Below, in pieces: positions 42,032-55,000 of a DNA stretch of 64,000 nt (the stretch's first letter is position 1; each line of letters begins with the position of its first letter). This stretch comes from Steromphala cineraria (lineage: Eukaryota > Mollusca > Gastropoda > Trochida > Trochidae). The notes beneath the pieces are model-generated. The model was not told the origin of the DNA. It was given only the letters and a program-made list of their open reading frames with translations, and made no database searches. The stretch lies in the NCBI GenBank assembly GCA_916613615.1, contig OU744725.1:12054253-12118252 (forward strand). The letters are read 5' to 3'. The position numbers and the translations under genes were made by a program.

Positions 42032-42463
42032 ATTTCATATACTCCTCACAAAAAATTAAGCAACATGTGAAATTTGCATTTTGTTCATTTTGTACGTTTT
42101 TAAGGGTGGTTGTGTGCTTCCAATTGTATAAATTATCTGTATTAGGGTTATTCATCGTGAAGATTTCTCAGCCTACATTATTTGCTGATGTATGGCTACT
42201 TAAATGGTAATCATGTTTTCCTGATAAGTATTTGTGTTGCTTATTTTTTTGTGAGGAGTATAGCTTTGCTTCATTAAATGCCATTGTTGATTTGTTGTTT
42301 TGAAAAATTGAATGTATGAAATCAATGAGAGTCTTATTTTACTATTGATGTTCATCAATTTAATATATTTACCATCCTATTATTTAACATGCAAATTCTT
42401 AATATTAATTGTCATGGTCCGTAAGATATTTCATCTTTTGAAACTTATGTATACTACAATGTT

Positions 42464-42512
42464 CCAAGTTTAAAAAAAAAATAAAAAAATAAAAAAATAA
42501 AAAATAAAAATA
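42464..42512. repeat. A-rich (AAAAAAT)n tract
   Basis: Repeating A-runs broken by single T. The flanks repeat the phrase ATGTTCCAAGTTT on both sides (42458 and 42513), indicating a slippage or retroposition scar. Confidence 0.7.
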
Positions 42513-43004
42513 ATGTTCCAAGTTTCATATTGTCTCAGAAATATCTTGAGTATAAATGCTATAATTATGAAATCTGAATGCAATTCCAAACCAGGTTAAT
42601 GATACTTTGATATTATGAGGTCACAATAATTATGAGGGCATTTTCATGGTTACACTTAATGGAAAGCCGTCTATGCACAAAATAATATTTGATATTCAGC
42701 TTTTTGTAGATATACTATCCCTGATTATTGGTTTCATTTTGAACCACACTTAAGAAAAGTTTGTATTAGGCTGGGCTGTACTATAATGTTAATCGAGTTG
42801 AAGCCAAGGGCCAATACAGAAGACCGAGGACCTGTAACTGGACCAATACGAAAAACTTGATTAATGACGTTTTTATTACCGGTAATTAACTTCTTTGTAA
42901 TTTACTTGCACAACATTAGAGAGTTAATTTTTACCGAAATCAAAATTATCAATGAGATAGATGAACTGTCATATATGTTGAAAGTTTTGAAGCGATAGCC
43001 CAGT

Positions 43005-43075
43005 CTGCTCGTATTGGCCCTGTTTTGCTCGTATTGGCCCAGTTTTCCTGTATTGGCCCAGTTGTGGATTCGTAT
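43005..43075. repeat. About 20-bp tandem repeat with GTATTGGCCC
   Basis: Three units of TGCTCGTATTGGCCCTGTTT and variants. The inverse motif GGGCCAATAC lies at about 42810, so the pair may be remnants of a TIR element. Confidence 0.55.
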
Positions 43076-44099
43076 AGTGCAGGCCATATAAATTGTATAT
43101 CATTGATACCGGTAGTTAATTAATAATAAGCAAAACAAGGTCATTGAGGTATTTCGAGAAAGGGGTATCAAATCATCATTCAAGCTTGAAAAACTCAATA
43201 ATTTTGTGTCTGTATCAATACAGGGTATGTCATCCCAGTTTATCTGAGCAAATTCAATTTATGTAACAATTTGCAAAGTGTATGAAATGTATTTACCAAT
43301 TTGTGATGAAAAATGTATACATTATGATAAGTATAGAATACCACACTTGGGCATTTGGCTTGTTTTAATTGTATGTCATGGGAGAGGAAAAACAACTTGT
43401 TCTTCAACTTCAATGAGATCTTGTTTAATGCAATGTTCAAATTGCACATGTATGACCTTTTTTATATTTATCCTTTTTCTGTTTTGAAGCCAGATTGATC
43501 TGAAAATTATTTTACCACCCAATTTTCTACCTCGCCCACAAGATATCCCTTTCTCAACATCGGATATCAATCAAAACTGGTACTTTTATTCTTTTGCATT
43601 ATCATTTAAGCTAGGAATATATTATCTGAATGCTGATAATAAAATATACACATGCTTGATAAGGTGTTTTTTCATTTACTGTGTACTTCCTTCAGTGTTA
43701 CAGAACTGTATACTCTTCTTTAATGGCTACATCGTGATACTTGTATCATTTTCTTTCATGCTAACAACGATAAACTGCAAGATACTCTAAGTTCCTTGTT
43801 TCTTGTTTGTCCCATCTCTTATACATGTTTACTGGCGATCATTAAATCCCAATTGGGATTGTGAACGTCAGAGATATATATCAGTCAGGAGAGTGGATTC
43901 AGTGGGTGAGTTCAAACCTCCTTTGTGTAGCTAAATATCTGTCACATTTGTGTTTCACTCAGTACTCAGACACCAAGGATTTATTTGTTACAAAACTTGA
44001 CAAAAATTTAAGGAATCTGATAATTGGATGAGAATTTCACAATTGTTTACATTTTTGGTTATTAAACACATAACTTTGATGCTATTTGTTAAGATTTTT

Positions 44100-44250
44100 A
44101 GTTTATCGGGCTTATGGCATTGTGTCTGGCGTCAGCCATTCTGTCCTTAAACCTTTTGCATTATCGACTTGCCCCAGCAAGATGTGTGCAGACTCCTTGA
44201 CTAGTGAGGATCTTAATTTATAGCTTTGGTGGTCCAGTGGCCCTATGTGT
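44100..44250. repeat. Deletion copy of the 20.5-kb dispersed element
   Basis: CAGACTCCTTGACTAGTGAG and ATTTATAGCTTTGGTGG match the unit at 20.6-21.0 kb. Only one unit is present and the left part is shortened. Confidence 0.6.
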
Positions 44251-45974
44251 TGTATGTCACTGAAATTCAGTGTATACATGATTAAATATCATTTTATTGT
44301 TTTTTCTATTCATATACTTTTAATGACAAACCACACAGATTGTTTATATTTTATTCAAACAACAAAAAGTATATATCGATATCACAAATGCAACCATATG
44401 TAAACAGTGCATTAAAGTAAACAACCAAAACAAATATAAACAATATCACATGTATGTATAAATCATCAAACTTCAAATAATTTAGTCATATTTCTGAAAT
44501 CACAAGCTTGTTCCTGTATTTGAAAGAGTCCTAAACATGTGACAAAGCCTCAAAATGATTTAAACATTGGCAAGCATCTCGATTCACAAAGAATTTAATG
44601 ATTGACTTGGAAGATTATTCAGATTAACATTTTTAGATATAATACTGATTATGAAACAAAAGTAAAACACTCTGAAAAAAAGAAAACACACACACACAAA
44701 AATGACTTCAAAGAGATATTCGAGATAAATTGAGCAATAAAAAAAATATTTTTGCACATTCAAATATTGCAACTCAAACCAAAAATAAACAAACATATAA
44801 AACATATGTACAAGTTATGGAGTAATAGAATGTACCGTTACCTGAAAATTGAGCATAAAGCATTTTGACAACATGTTTTTAATTTGTAAACAGCAATGGC
44901 TTTGCTTAGAAAAAGTTATTAATTTATCCAAAAGCACAAAAAGGAGGGTATTTCTGACCAATATTAAAAGCATAAATAAAGCCACAGATATTAGCATATG
45001 GACGGAGAAAAAACTGACAAAGAACAAGACTACCATCACAACACAATCATTAGTAGTACTTAGATGCCAGGATTTGTCAATTTTGATGACAAATTTTGAA
45101 GTTAAGCACTGTGTCCAATAGCACAAAGAGTTTCTTTTTTTTAAATTAAATTTTTCAATATTTTTTTCAATTTCAATACGTGCAAAACATTGTGCTGAGA
45201 AAAAATGAGATTTAAAATAATGCCATTTTGAATAGCTGAGCAAAGATGATAAAGTGTAACATAATACTTTTCGGCAACTTTTTGATTAGCTGGCCAATAA
45301 TTTTAAAAAGACCAATTTATAATACATTTTTGGCAAACATAAATTCAAGAATATATACATGTTTAACATAGATAATTATTTTCAATCACAAACACTGAAA
45401 ACAAAAGGAAATATATGAAACATTATTTTGGCAAATGGAATCACTTCTTGATGGACAAATATATCATTTTTATATGAAATATACTCTATTATAACTTGGA
45501 TATAATTTGACTGTTTAAAACCATTATAAAACCTTAGGGAGATTATAATCTGATGATTTGAGACTTTCTTGAACAAATAATGATAATTGCTGGGAACAGA
45601 ATTTCTCCTGATTATCAATGTTAAGAATAAAGGCAAATTAAAACCAGATACAATGATACAAAATTAATTCTATATGTAACTGTCAACAGTATTTGTGTAA
45701 AAAGGTTCTAATTAGGCAGACCAATATCTGGAAAGCTTTTGACATATATATTTTAGGTAACTCAATTCTTTTAAATGATACACATAAATTAATTAATTTT
45801 CAATGTATTCATTTGGTAAATATATCTTATGGGAGAAAAGGTAAAGTTTTGAGACAGCATAACTCCCTTGTAAGAATTTCCACATCACTCTAAAAAACAA
45901 AATACTCTGAGACAATATTGTTCCCTTGTAGAGAATCGTCCTACCCTTCAAACATTTCCACATTAGACATTAGT

Positions 45975-48900
45975 CTACTTGGTGTCACAGAGAAGACCGA
46001 CACCTCGAAGGATCCAGTGATCCGGGTTCTTGTTGGTCTTCAGTGACAGGGGGAAGATGTATGTCAGATCAGTACGTCTCGGTTTCTTGTACACCGGACA
46101 CTCGTAGAAGTTCTGTGATTTTGGTTTTTCTTGATTGGTCGCAAACACATGTACGACAGGAAGAGGCGTGTACAAGACCTTGGGTGTAGGTTCAATTAGT
46201 CTTGCGTTACGTCGATCCCAACCAGCGCCCTCTAGGTACAGACCATACACGTAGACACCTGCAAATTGTCAAAAATTTTCAAGCATTATTTCCTTGAATA
46301 TCGAGCACACAAATCACCTGCTTTAAGTATTATTTCCTTGTTTCTTTTTATTGCTTTGGATGAAAGGATGAGCTTGTTGATTATATTCTTAATCAAGGCT
46401 GTTGACATTGTGAAAGTTGTACAGAAGGTCAGTATTTTTGGCTATATAATATAGTGAGTGAGTAATTGTTTAACGCCGCTTATTTCACATATTAGTCGAT
46501 ACTGGTGTGCCTATGATATATAGTTTTAAGTTAAATACGACATTCTTTGAAAAAAAATAACATCATGATAACTCCCTAAGGAGTATGGTTACTATGGTTA
46601 CCTTCAGCTGGTGCGTTGTTGATGTCCTCTTTCATCATCTTGGTGACGTCGTTTTCTAGGATGACGTTGTCGAGAGCCCAGCCCTTGTGTGCTCGGGTGA
46701 TCTCCTGTCTCATGGCCGTCAGGAAACCCTGGGGGAAGACACAGTGAATTGGAATAAGTCTCCAGTTATCCTTTAATAATATTAACTTGCAGTCGTAGAC
46801 GTTTAACCCTATCTTCAGATCTACTTTTCTGATATTTAACCTCCAGTAATCCTTTCAAAACATTAACTTGCACAGAGATGATAAAAACCTAGTTATAAGT
46901 CCATAAGCTAGAAGACACTAAGTCTTCTTTGGTGACACTTGTGTAATGCTTTCTCGAAGGATTATGTTTTTATAATATATCACAATTTGATTTTAGTGAG
47001 TGTTGTCTTATATGGGACCAATTCGTAAATTTTATGTCATTTTCAAGCAGTCAAAGCAATTTTTGTTGTAAAGTGGTCCATTTCGCTAATAAACAGTCAA
47101 AAGTAGAATAATTTATTAGCATGCAATAGGTGAATCCCCCTTTCCCCCCTCTTTTCCCAATTCCTGGATCCACCACAAGTCTCAACCTGCTAGCCTTCCC
47201 TTTCACTGTATGCCACTTTTAATTTTTAATAGCATGAAAGCTTGAACCCCTTTCTCTCATTTCGTAATCTCTGGAACTTCCCCTGATCTAAGGCTATTTG
47301 AGTGGTCTGACTGTGAACTGACCTGTGGGTTGAAGAATCCAGTCATCCAGAAGCTTGTTGGCCGACCTTCGAAGAGCCAGGACGAGAACTGAGCGTTACG
47401 ATCCAGCAGGTCCGTGAACCAGAAACCAAGCGTAGCCGACTCCCATGAGATCTGCAGACAGGCACAGAGATCATGTTAGTTATGAAGAAAGTTTTTTTAT
47501 AATTTGTAAAATATAAGTGTTGACAGTGAAATGATATTATAAATTAAATGGTATAATAGTTTCATTGAGTGAGCTGGTTGTTATATTTCTGCCATTTGCT
47601 GCATAAGTTCCAATGAAATTATCGGTATTGATAAGGAGTGAAACACTTATAAATGGTATTGCAAATATCGTAATAATTATCATTCATTTGCCATTTATAT
47701 GTGTTGAAGATTGCCTTGATAGTAAACATATTTTGGCTGAAAACCATGTCAATAATATAGCATATAATGTCAGTGTAATTTGAATAGTTTGATATAACCA
47801 AGCATGAAATAAGGCCTGTCCATCAACTTAGTTCTCAACACGATCCAGGATGGTAACTTTTTAAGGTATCTTCAAATAAATACAATTGAAATTTACAAAT
47901 TCTATTTTTGGACTTGCTACTTTTCACATTTCATACGCTGAATAAATAACCATTTACCTTCTTCCATGTGCTGGGTACTCTGGCGTCGTACATGTTGTCG
48001 AGGGCATCACGCAGATTCTCACTCATGATGATGGTTCCGTCAATGGCCAGTTTGAGATCCTTCAGCGTCATGCGCACAAGGGCAATAACTCTCTGCATTC
48101 TGTCAATCTCCTGCCTCAAGAAAATGTTGAGTGGCTGCAGGAGACCCATCTTGCGAAGTCTTTCCTTCACCTGGAGACAGGATTTGATATGTGATTCAAA
48201 CTCACTTGGATATTGAATTAGTGGCCCCTCAAATAATGTTTACACTGAAATTATCCTGAACATTCGTCTCTTTGATTCTGATGCAAGTTTGTACAAGTTT
48301 GTGTCATGTTAAAATCATTGTAAAAGGTTGAATTCTGAAAAGTTCACTAAAAATTTAGAATTTGAAATGGATGCTTTAGACTTGATGTGCGGGTTGAATA
48401 CTTGTTTATTGATATATATAAAAGTTATCAATTCCAATGAACATCTTTGACCATCATTGTAAACAAAATCTTACAATACCTGATGGGTGTGCATAAAATC
48501 AAGTTATCAAGAAGTTATCAGACTTAACAAAGGGAGATCATTCTAGAACATCAGATTTTTAAGAGACTAACCTCGAACGGCAGATAGTCTACGGGGAGTT
48601 TCTCCAGCATGTCGTCGGCAAGACGGTAGACAATGCTCTCACGGGTCTCGCCACCGCCGCCTCCTGCATCCTTGGGCTGGATGTTGACTATCGTGTCCAG
48701 GATGCCGTTGGCTGTGTTTGTCTGGTATCTGTAATACAAGGAACATGTTTAGGAAAAGTAGGCTTTTGTCAAATTTCAATGTGGTGAGTTTTGTCCCCTT
48801 GGTGAGATAGGAACCATGATGCAAGAATATTTGTTATGTAAATATTGTACAATAGATAATTGGATTAAGGGCTAGTGTTTATTAAATCAAGGATTGTTCT

Positions 48901-51900
48901 TAGAATAGATGAAAACTAAAACAGGCCACATATATTTATGCCTGTAGGGATATCCTTTCAGGAATATTGTATGTTTTATGATTCATATTTGGTCAGTGAA
49001 GAAAGATATTATTCAAATTAATATTTTCAAATATCCCTAATGATATAAATCTGTCTGGTATATAACAAGATGACAACTAACGTGATGTCTGCGTTGGGAT
49101 GAAGTCCGAAGCACTCGGGCGTGTCACTGAGAGGCAGATTCTCAATGTACTGGCGGTACTCGTCGATGGTCTTGCATCGTGGGATCTTGTAGCCGGTGTA
49201 GAACTGGAAGTTGTCTTGGAACATATGCTCACTGAACCAAACCTTGGCGTATGTGTTCAAGAGACGCTTATCATAGTCATCTGTTACTCGGCCGCCGTAC
49301 TGAACTTCACCAATCATGTAGCGCACCGTCACGAAGCTCACACCCTGGAGATTTAAGTTATTGGTTAACTTTTGTCCTTGAAACAATTATATGTTTATAC
49401 TGTTTTAACTATTTAATTGAATTCTTACGAAAACCTTTGTTACAGCAACCTGAATTCTGCTGTTTGATTGATACGACCATAAATCTTTCTTGTACTTCTA
49501 TTTCATATTTCTATTACTGTTTTAAATTCACTTCTCAAAAGGCATGTAAGAAGCTGTAATGATGGATTAAAATTTCAAGTGTTAATTTAATGGTAGTTGA
49601 ACATTAAGAATCCCTCACCTTCTTAGGATCAAGGTCATCCAGATGGTTTTGTATGAACTGCACTGTAGCTGAGTAGTCAGCCTGGTTGAACTCATACGGG
49701 ATGTTCCAGCCAACCGGACCAAACTTTCTTCTCTCCTGTACGGTGGTATGCAGGAAACCGACACCATACAACATGGGCTTCCACTGGCTCAGGTTCGAAT
49801 ACTCTAGTTGCTCCTGTCATGGTAAGAGAAATGGGAAAATTGACATTGAATTCAAACAGATGAATTTAGTCATGATAGTGTAAGTGTCACTGTTTATCTC
49901 GCTTTTGTAATATCTCAGCAATTAGAAATTCCAAATATCAGATAAGTTTTTCCAAGAACATGCAAAGGGATTACTGCAAGACCAATAGCTTCAAGCTGAA
50001 TGGTTGGAATAGAATGAGGAAGCTGAAGTTCTAGCTTGGATAGTGATTAAAAACATAATCCTGACCTTTAGAACAATACAAAGATATTCAATTAAAAAGA
50101 AAGACATGACATCTTACCTGAGTGACACCTGCATAGGTACGCTTGAGACCAGCCTTCACACCTTGAGGAGGTTCGTTAGTGAACTTGATGGAGGACTGCA
50201 GGAGGTTGATGGGGAAGCGAGGATGTTCCTCTGTAGTCAGCCACAGTCTGAACCCTTCATTCATCGGCTCAGTCGTCGTCACCTGGAGAATAAGATGAAA
50301 ATAATTAATTTGCCGAAATAATTTTTGATGCACATGACACAAACTGGCTTTTCAATGTAGGTTTACATTTATCACTAAGTTAAATCTTATTTTTATACTC
50401 TGAGCGTCTTTCCTGTCGAATGGACGCTACAATAAAGACAAAAAGCATAAGGTAAAAACTTGGCAAATGCTTCCATCTTGCAATGATCACATCCATCACA
50501 ACTGTATATCTCATTAGATATTTCTTTGAATATATTATGCATATGATAGTATTTAGTAGGCAAGCAGGTACATACTGTATCAAGGAGTTCATCCATGAAG
50601 TCGAGACCCAGATGGCAGTTCTGCAGGAGCACCCAGCGACCCTCGGACATAGACACGGCCAGCAGACGGCGGGCGTGCACCTCCTGACCTTGACCCATGG
50701 AGATGGCTCCACACTCTGGGAATTGACAGATAGATGGACATATTAGCAAGAGTTTAACAACATTTTGACATTTTGATCACACAAGATTTTGACACTTCTA
50801 CTCTTTAAATCAGACAAACAGATATGTTTCAAGGATTTCTATGAAACATTTAATCTTTGAAACTTTCATCATGGATCAGTCAAACAGATATTAGAAAGGA
50901 AATCATGAACACTTCCTACTCTTTGAAAAGTTATAGCAGAAAAGATGACAGTGTCACAAATATGTTACATTCTTAAAGGCACATGATTGATTTAGAAAAG
51001 ACTGAAAACTCACGGATTCCCTTCTGTTTAGCAAGTCTCTCAATGTTCTCCGTGGGATCAGAACCCATTGACAGGAAGCACACCATGGGATTCCTGTTGT
51101 TGGACTCCTGCCACATGGACTCCAGGTTAAGGATCACACCTTCAGCATACTGCAAATAGATACGGCAATGTGTTAATATCTGGACCTTGTTTTGTGGATT
51201 GCTACAAAAGACATGTACAAAATATTGCAGGTTTCTTCTCTAATTTATTTTTGATATCATGTTCAAAAAGTTGGCAACATAAATGAGAAATAAGATTAAA
51301 ATACTTCACTGCTTTATTTCAGATGCTATCACCTATATAAAGCAAAAGATTTGCTCTTGTAAAGTTATGTTCTGTTATGATTTAGTAGAATAGCATACCT
51401 CGACGCCCATGGTTTCTCCGATGTATTTGCGAGCCATGGGTATGACTCTGTCGGGGCACCAACACCTGATGAGGAGCAGCTTTCTGAACGTGTCAAGGGT
51501 CGTGGAGTACCCGTCTGGGATTGTACATTCTTCTGGCGCATCTTCATCGAACCAGGCTTTCCAAGCCTACAAGAGAATTTGATATATCACTATTACGAGT
51601 GCTTTGTCTCAACAGCATTTCGTACCTCTTATATGAAGATGGTCAAAGTAGGGTGAAACTCTGAGGTAGGACTTAAGATGTTTTTAAGCAAATATTTGGA
51701 AATGTCATAAAAGTCAAAATGAGAATTGCCTTTCTTGAGAGCTGACATACTTGAAAGGGACATTGGACTTTAAGTATGCTGTCAAGGTTTCTCCGAGGTA
51801 ATCAGCTGAAGAGTTATTTGGCTAATTCTTAACTAGCAAAACCATGCCATGAAGTGGGCAACTGTCTGCAAGACAACTGGCAGTCATATATAGATTTCTT

Positions 51901-52060
51901 TTAGATTCTCCATTACAAACCTTGTCGTTGCGGCTGACTTGAGATAGAATCTGTATGAACTGTGGGAGACGGCTCAGCTCAACTAGATTCAGCCAGGTCA
52001 TGTCCATTATCCACTTCTTGGGTTTGGGCTCCACAGCATTCAGGTCTAGAGCGGCACCAC
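45975..52060 (-). CDS. Dynein exons 24-35: AAA6 and C-terminal domain
   Basis: Residues 1415-2119. Recognisable blocks in order: [156 protein letters not shown] and the last residues [14 protein letters not shown]. The five-glycine loop ([11 protein letters not shown]) at about 1838 is slightly longer than I recall in vertebrates. Confidence 0.93.
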
Positions 52061-55000
52061 CTGATGGCAGAAATATCAAGTTCTCAATTTTCATTGCACT
52101 TAAGTCTTGTTGGAACTAAATTGCAATTTCTTATTATAAAAGTTAATAGCTCTTTGTGTGAGTGAAATGAAAACTTGATATGTTATTAACATTTCAATTT
52201 CTTTCATATAACAAGCAAGTTGCAACTTATCCATACTGAATAATTGAGTGAGTGAGGTATTGTTTATCGCTGCTTTGGCAGTATTGGAGCCATTAGTGGC
52301 AAAATATACTGAATAATTTAACATCTAATTTATCAACTTGATACTTAGTAGGTAATACAGCAAATAGCATTGTATGTCCTTAATATTCAAGATTATGAGT
52401 TACATACCCTTGATGAAGACCTGGAATTCTTCTGTTTTGACTCTCATGAAGCTCATCTCGATCTTGAGAGTCATCAGTATGGTGAAGAGGAACTTGTCCT
52501 TCTCGTAGAGACCGCGTGCTGTATAGCGGAACACGACGAGGGTCAGGAAGTCGATGATGTTGTTGATCCTCTTGCCTGTGATGGGCGACTTCTGGGACTT
52601 GGCCATGGAGAGGTCGAAGAGGTCGAGGAACTGTTTGAGGGAGGTCTGGTACATGGTGTTCACCATGCTCATCTCTACGATCACGAAGTACAGGATGCTG
52701 CCTCGTGCCGCCACTGCACGGGAAATATATAATTAGCTTAGTGAGGTGTGATGCATTGACATTACAATTTTCTAACAAAGGCGAATCAAGAAATAGCTTA
52801 AAGATGACAATTATGCTTGTGAACAAACACAATTTTAATTTGTAAATCTTTCATGTCTTTTTATGTTACCATCATTACAGTGTCAAGATCTTTTGGATGG
52901 ATTACGGTGTTTTTTATTTACAGTGTTGATTACTTTCCCCACATTCTTCATTCTGAGTAATTTCCAAAAGTATTATTGTAATAGCATAGACTATGAACAA
53001 TTGAATTTGATTTCTCAACAGATACAATCGGTGTAATTTATCAGAAAAAGTCATGTTTTCCTTCACAGTATTTCACCAAAGAAGAGATTATGCCCACCTG
53101 GTCTGAACTCTTCTCTGGCAGTGTTGATCTTGATTTCAGTTTCCTTGGCAATTGTCAGTTTTTCGCTGACCTCCTCACTGGTTGCCTTGGTGATACGAAG
53201 CACCTCAATGAGAGACTCATCTTCAACGAGAGATCCTTCAGTGGAGGTCAGTCTGTACAGCAGGTTGTCCTCAAGCTCCTTCATCTTACGCTTGTTGTTG
53301 GTGACCTCCTCCAGCAGACTCGTACGTTCCGCTTCTAGTTCCTGGGGACAAGATTTTGTGTTACTGGTGATACTATAAATAATGGGCAGGATAATCCCAT
53401 GAAGTATGAAGGTTGCCTGTCTTGCTTCTTTTTTAGTCTGAGATATATATTTAACTTCTTCTTAACACAGCTTTCAGAGCTGCAGTGTTAAAGAATCAAT
53501 AAATCTTATATTATTTTACAGTTATGAATATTATTTCAATTAAAATCCCATGTACCTTTAAGTGAGCACTGATAGCTAGGTTGTAGGTTTTTCAACCTTA
53601 ACCCCTGACACCCTAAGAAACATGTAGAGCTGCTTTCTTGCCTGTATGGTTGAAAGAGTGAAATGCCAACAAAAAACAAAGGAACTGTATCTATCAATAA
53701 CTTGTGGACCAAAGTACCTGTTTCTCAGTCAGGATAACAATTCCGAGAAGTTGATCTTCCAGACCCTTCTGTGTGACGGTGAAGTCGATGATGGATGTGC
53801 GGGCGGACACTTCAGGTGTGTAGGCAGGGTTGGCCAGCTTAGTGGTCACGTACAGCCGGAAGCCGGTCATCACATCAACCTCCTTGTCACCGACCTTCAC
53901 CTGAAGGGAGATCACTCTCGTTAGTTAAGGATCAGGGGAGATTATTCTTGTAAGTTAATATATCACTCAATATCATTATTGTTTGAAGATTATTATCTTT
54001 TATCCTTATGAAATAAATTGTTATGTCAATGAAATTTTATAGGCTAGATCACTTGTGTGATTATGTATAGATCTTATGTTGAACTTCAAAAACATTCTAT
54101 CTTTAAAAAAAGAAAATCATTTTGTAAGTTTAATCTTAACAAAAATAACTTGTAAGTCAAATTCATCCGAGAGGGTACTTGCCTTGAATGTTGATCCCGA
54201 CTTGATGAAGTTCTTCTCAAGAACGTTATCAAGAGCAGGATCCAACTCTTCTCCGACATCTTCTATCAACAAGGGACGTCCCAGAGACAAGCTATCCTCC
54301 AGATGTGTTCTGAAGTACTTGTGGTTCAGAGATGTGATCTGCAAGTGAGAAATTCAGATGAATTGACAGCGTCACCAAGTTTTAACTCATACCAGGTACT
54401 CTGTCAATGAAATCTAAATGACCAATGACAGAATTTAAATAGTTATTTTATAAAGTAATCATTTGATCATTTTGCAATAGTTGATCTACATATTAAATAT
54501 AATACATGTTTATGTTTCAAAAATATTTTGAATGAAAAGTTTAATGACAAAAAGTGGCAAGATTTCTAATGGGACCATATTCAAAACCTGAAGGGCATTT
54601 TGCGCACCTGAAGTTCGCTCTTTCCCTCCTTGCTCCTAATCCAGGCCTTGCCTTGGCCCTGGGGATCTATGAGCAGGGGGTAGCGAGTTGCCTTGGTAAC
54701 AATCAGACCGTTCTGTATGGATAACTCATCGTTGGGTAGTCCTTGCAGGTTCCACTCACTTATAGTGGCATTGTCAACCAACATCGAGATGATGTTCAAA
54801 TCCTAAAAACAGGTGAAAGGAAGAGTCTTTTGAGAAACATTATACTTTTTTATATATTCACTAATAAGCAGAGGAGATAACTACAGATCTTAATCATCAA
54901 TAGCTTTATCTATCCTAAATCTTAAATGCTAATGAGAACTTTTATTTTTTTAAATTCAAATCTTTTATTCTGTATAAGGGGCCTTAGGCCCAGGGTACAA

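Larger units (their letters stand above)
42032..45974. other. Convergent intergenic region (3' ends of SDR and dynein genes)
   Basis: No recognised exon. It holds an A-rich tract (42464-42512) with several AATAAA hexamers that could serve the SDR transcript, GTATTGGCCC repeats near 43.0 kb, a 16-bp perfect palindrome at 43845-43860 and a repeat fragment at 44.1-44.25 kb. 44.3-45.97 kb is AT-rich. On the minus strand AATAAA occurs near 44293 and 44350, possible but distant poly(A) signals for the dynein gene. Confidence 0.55.

Noticed and set aside
44815..45243. 142-codon open frame downstream of the dynein gene
   Set aside because: Low-complexity AT-driven frame rich in Phe/Leu/Ile/Ser, no splice context, and another frame on the opposite strand is equally open.
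54170..54182. GT donor a few bases inside the intron (GCAA-GTACCC) for dynein exon 20
   Set aside because: It would add GCAA and break the frame into exon 21. The GC donor keeps Lys-Val in phase.
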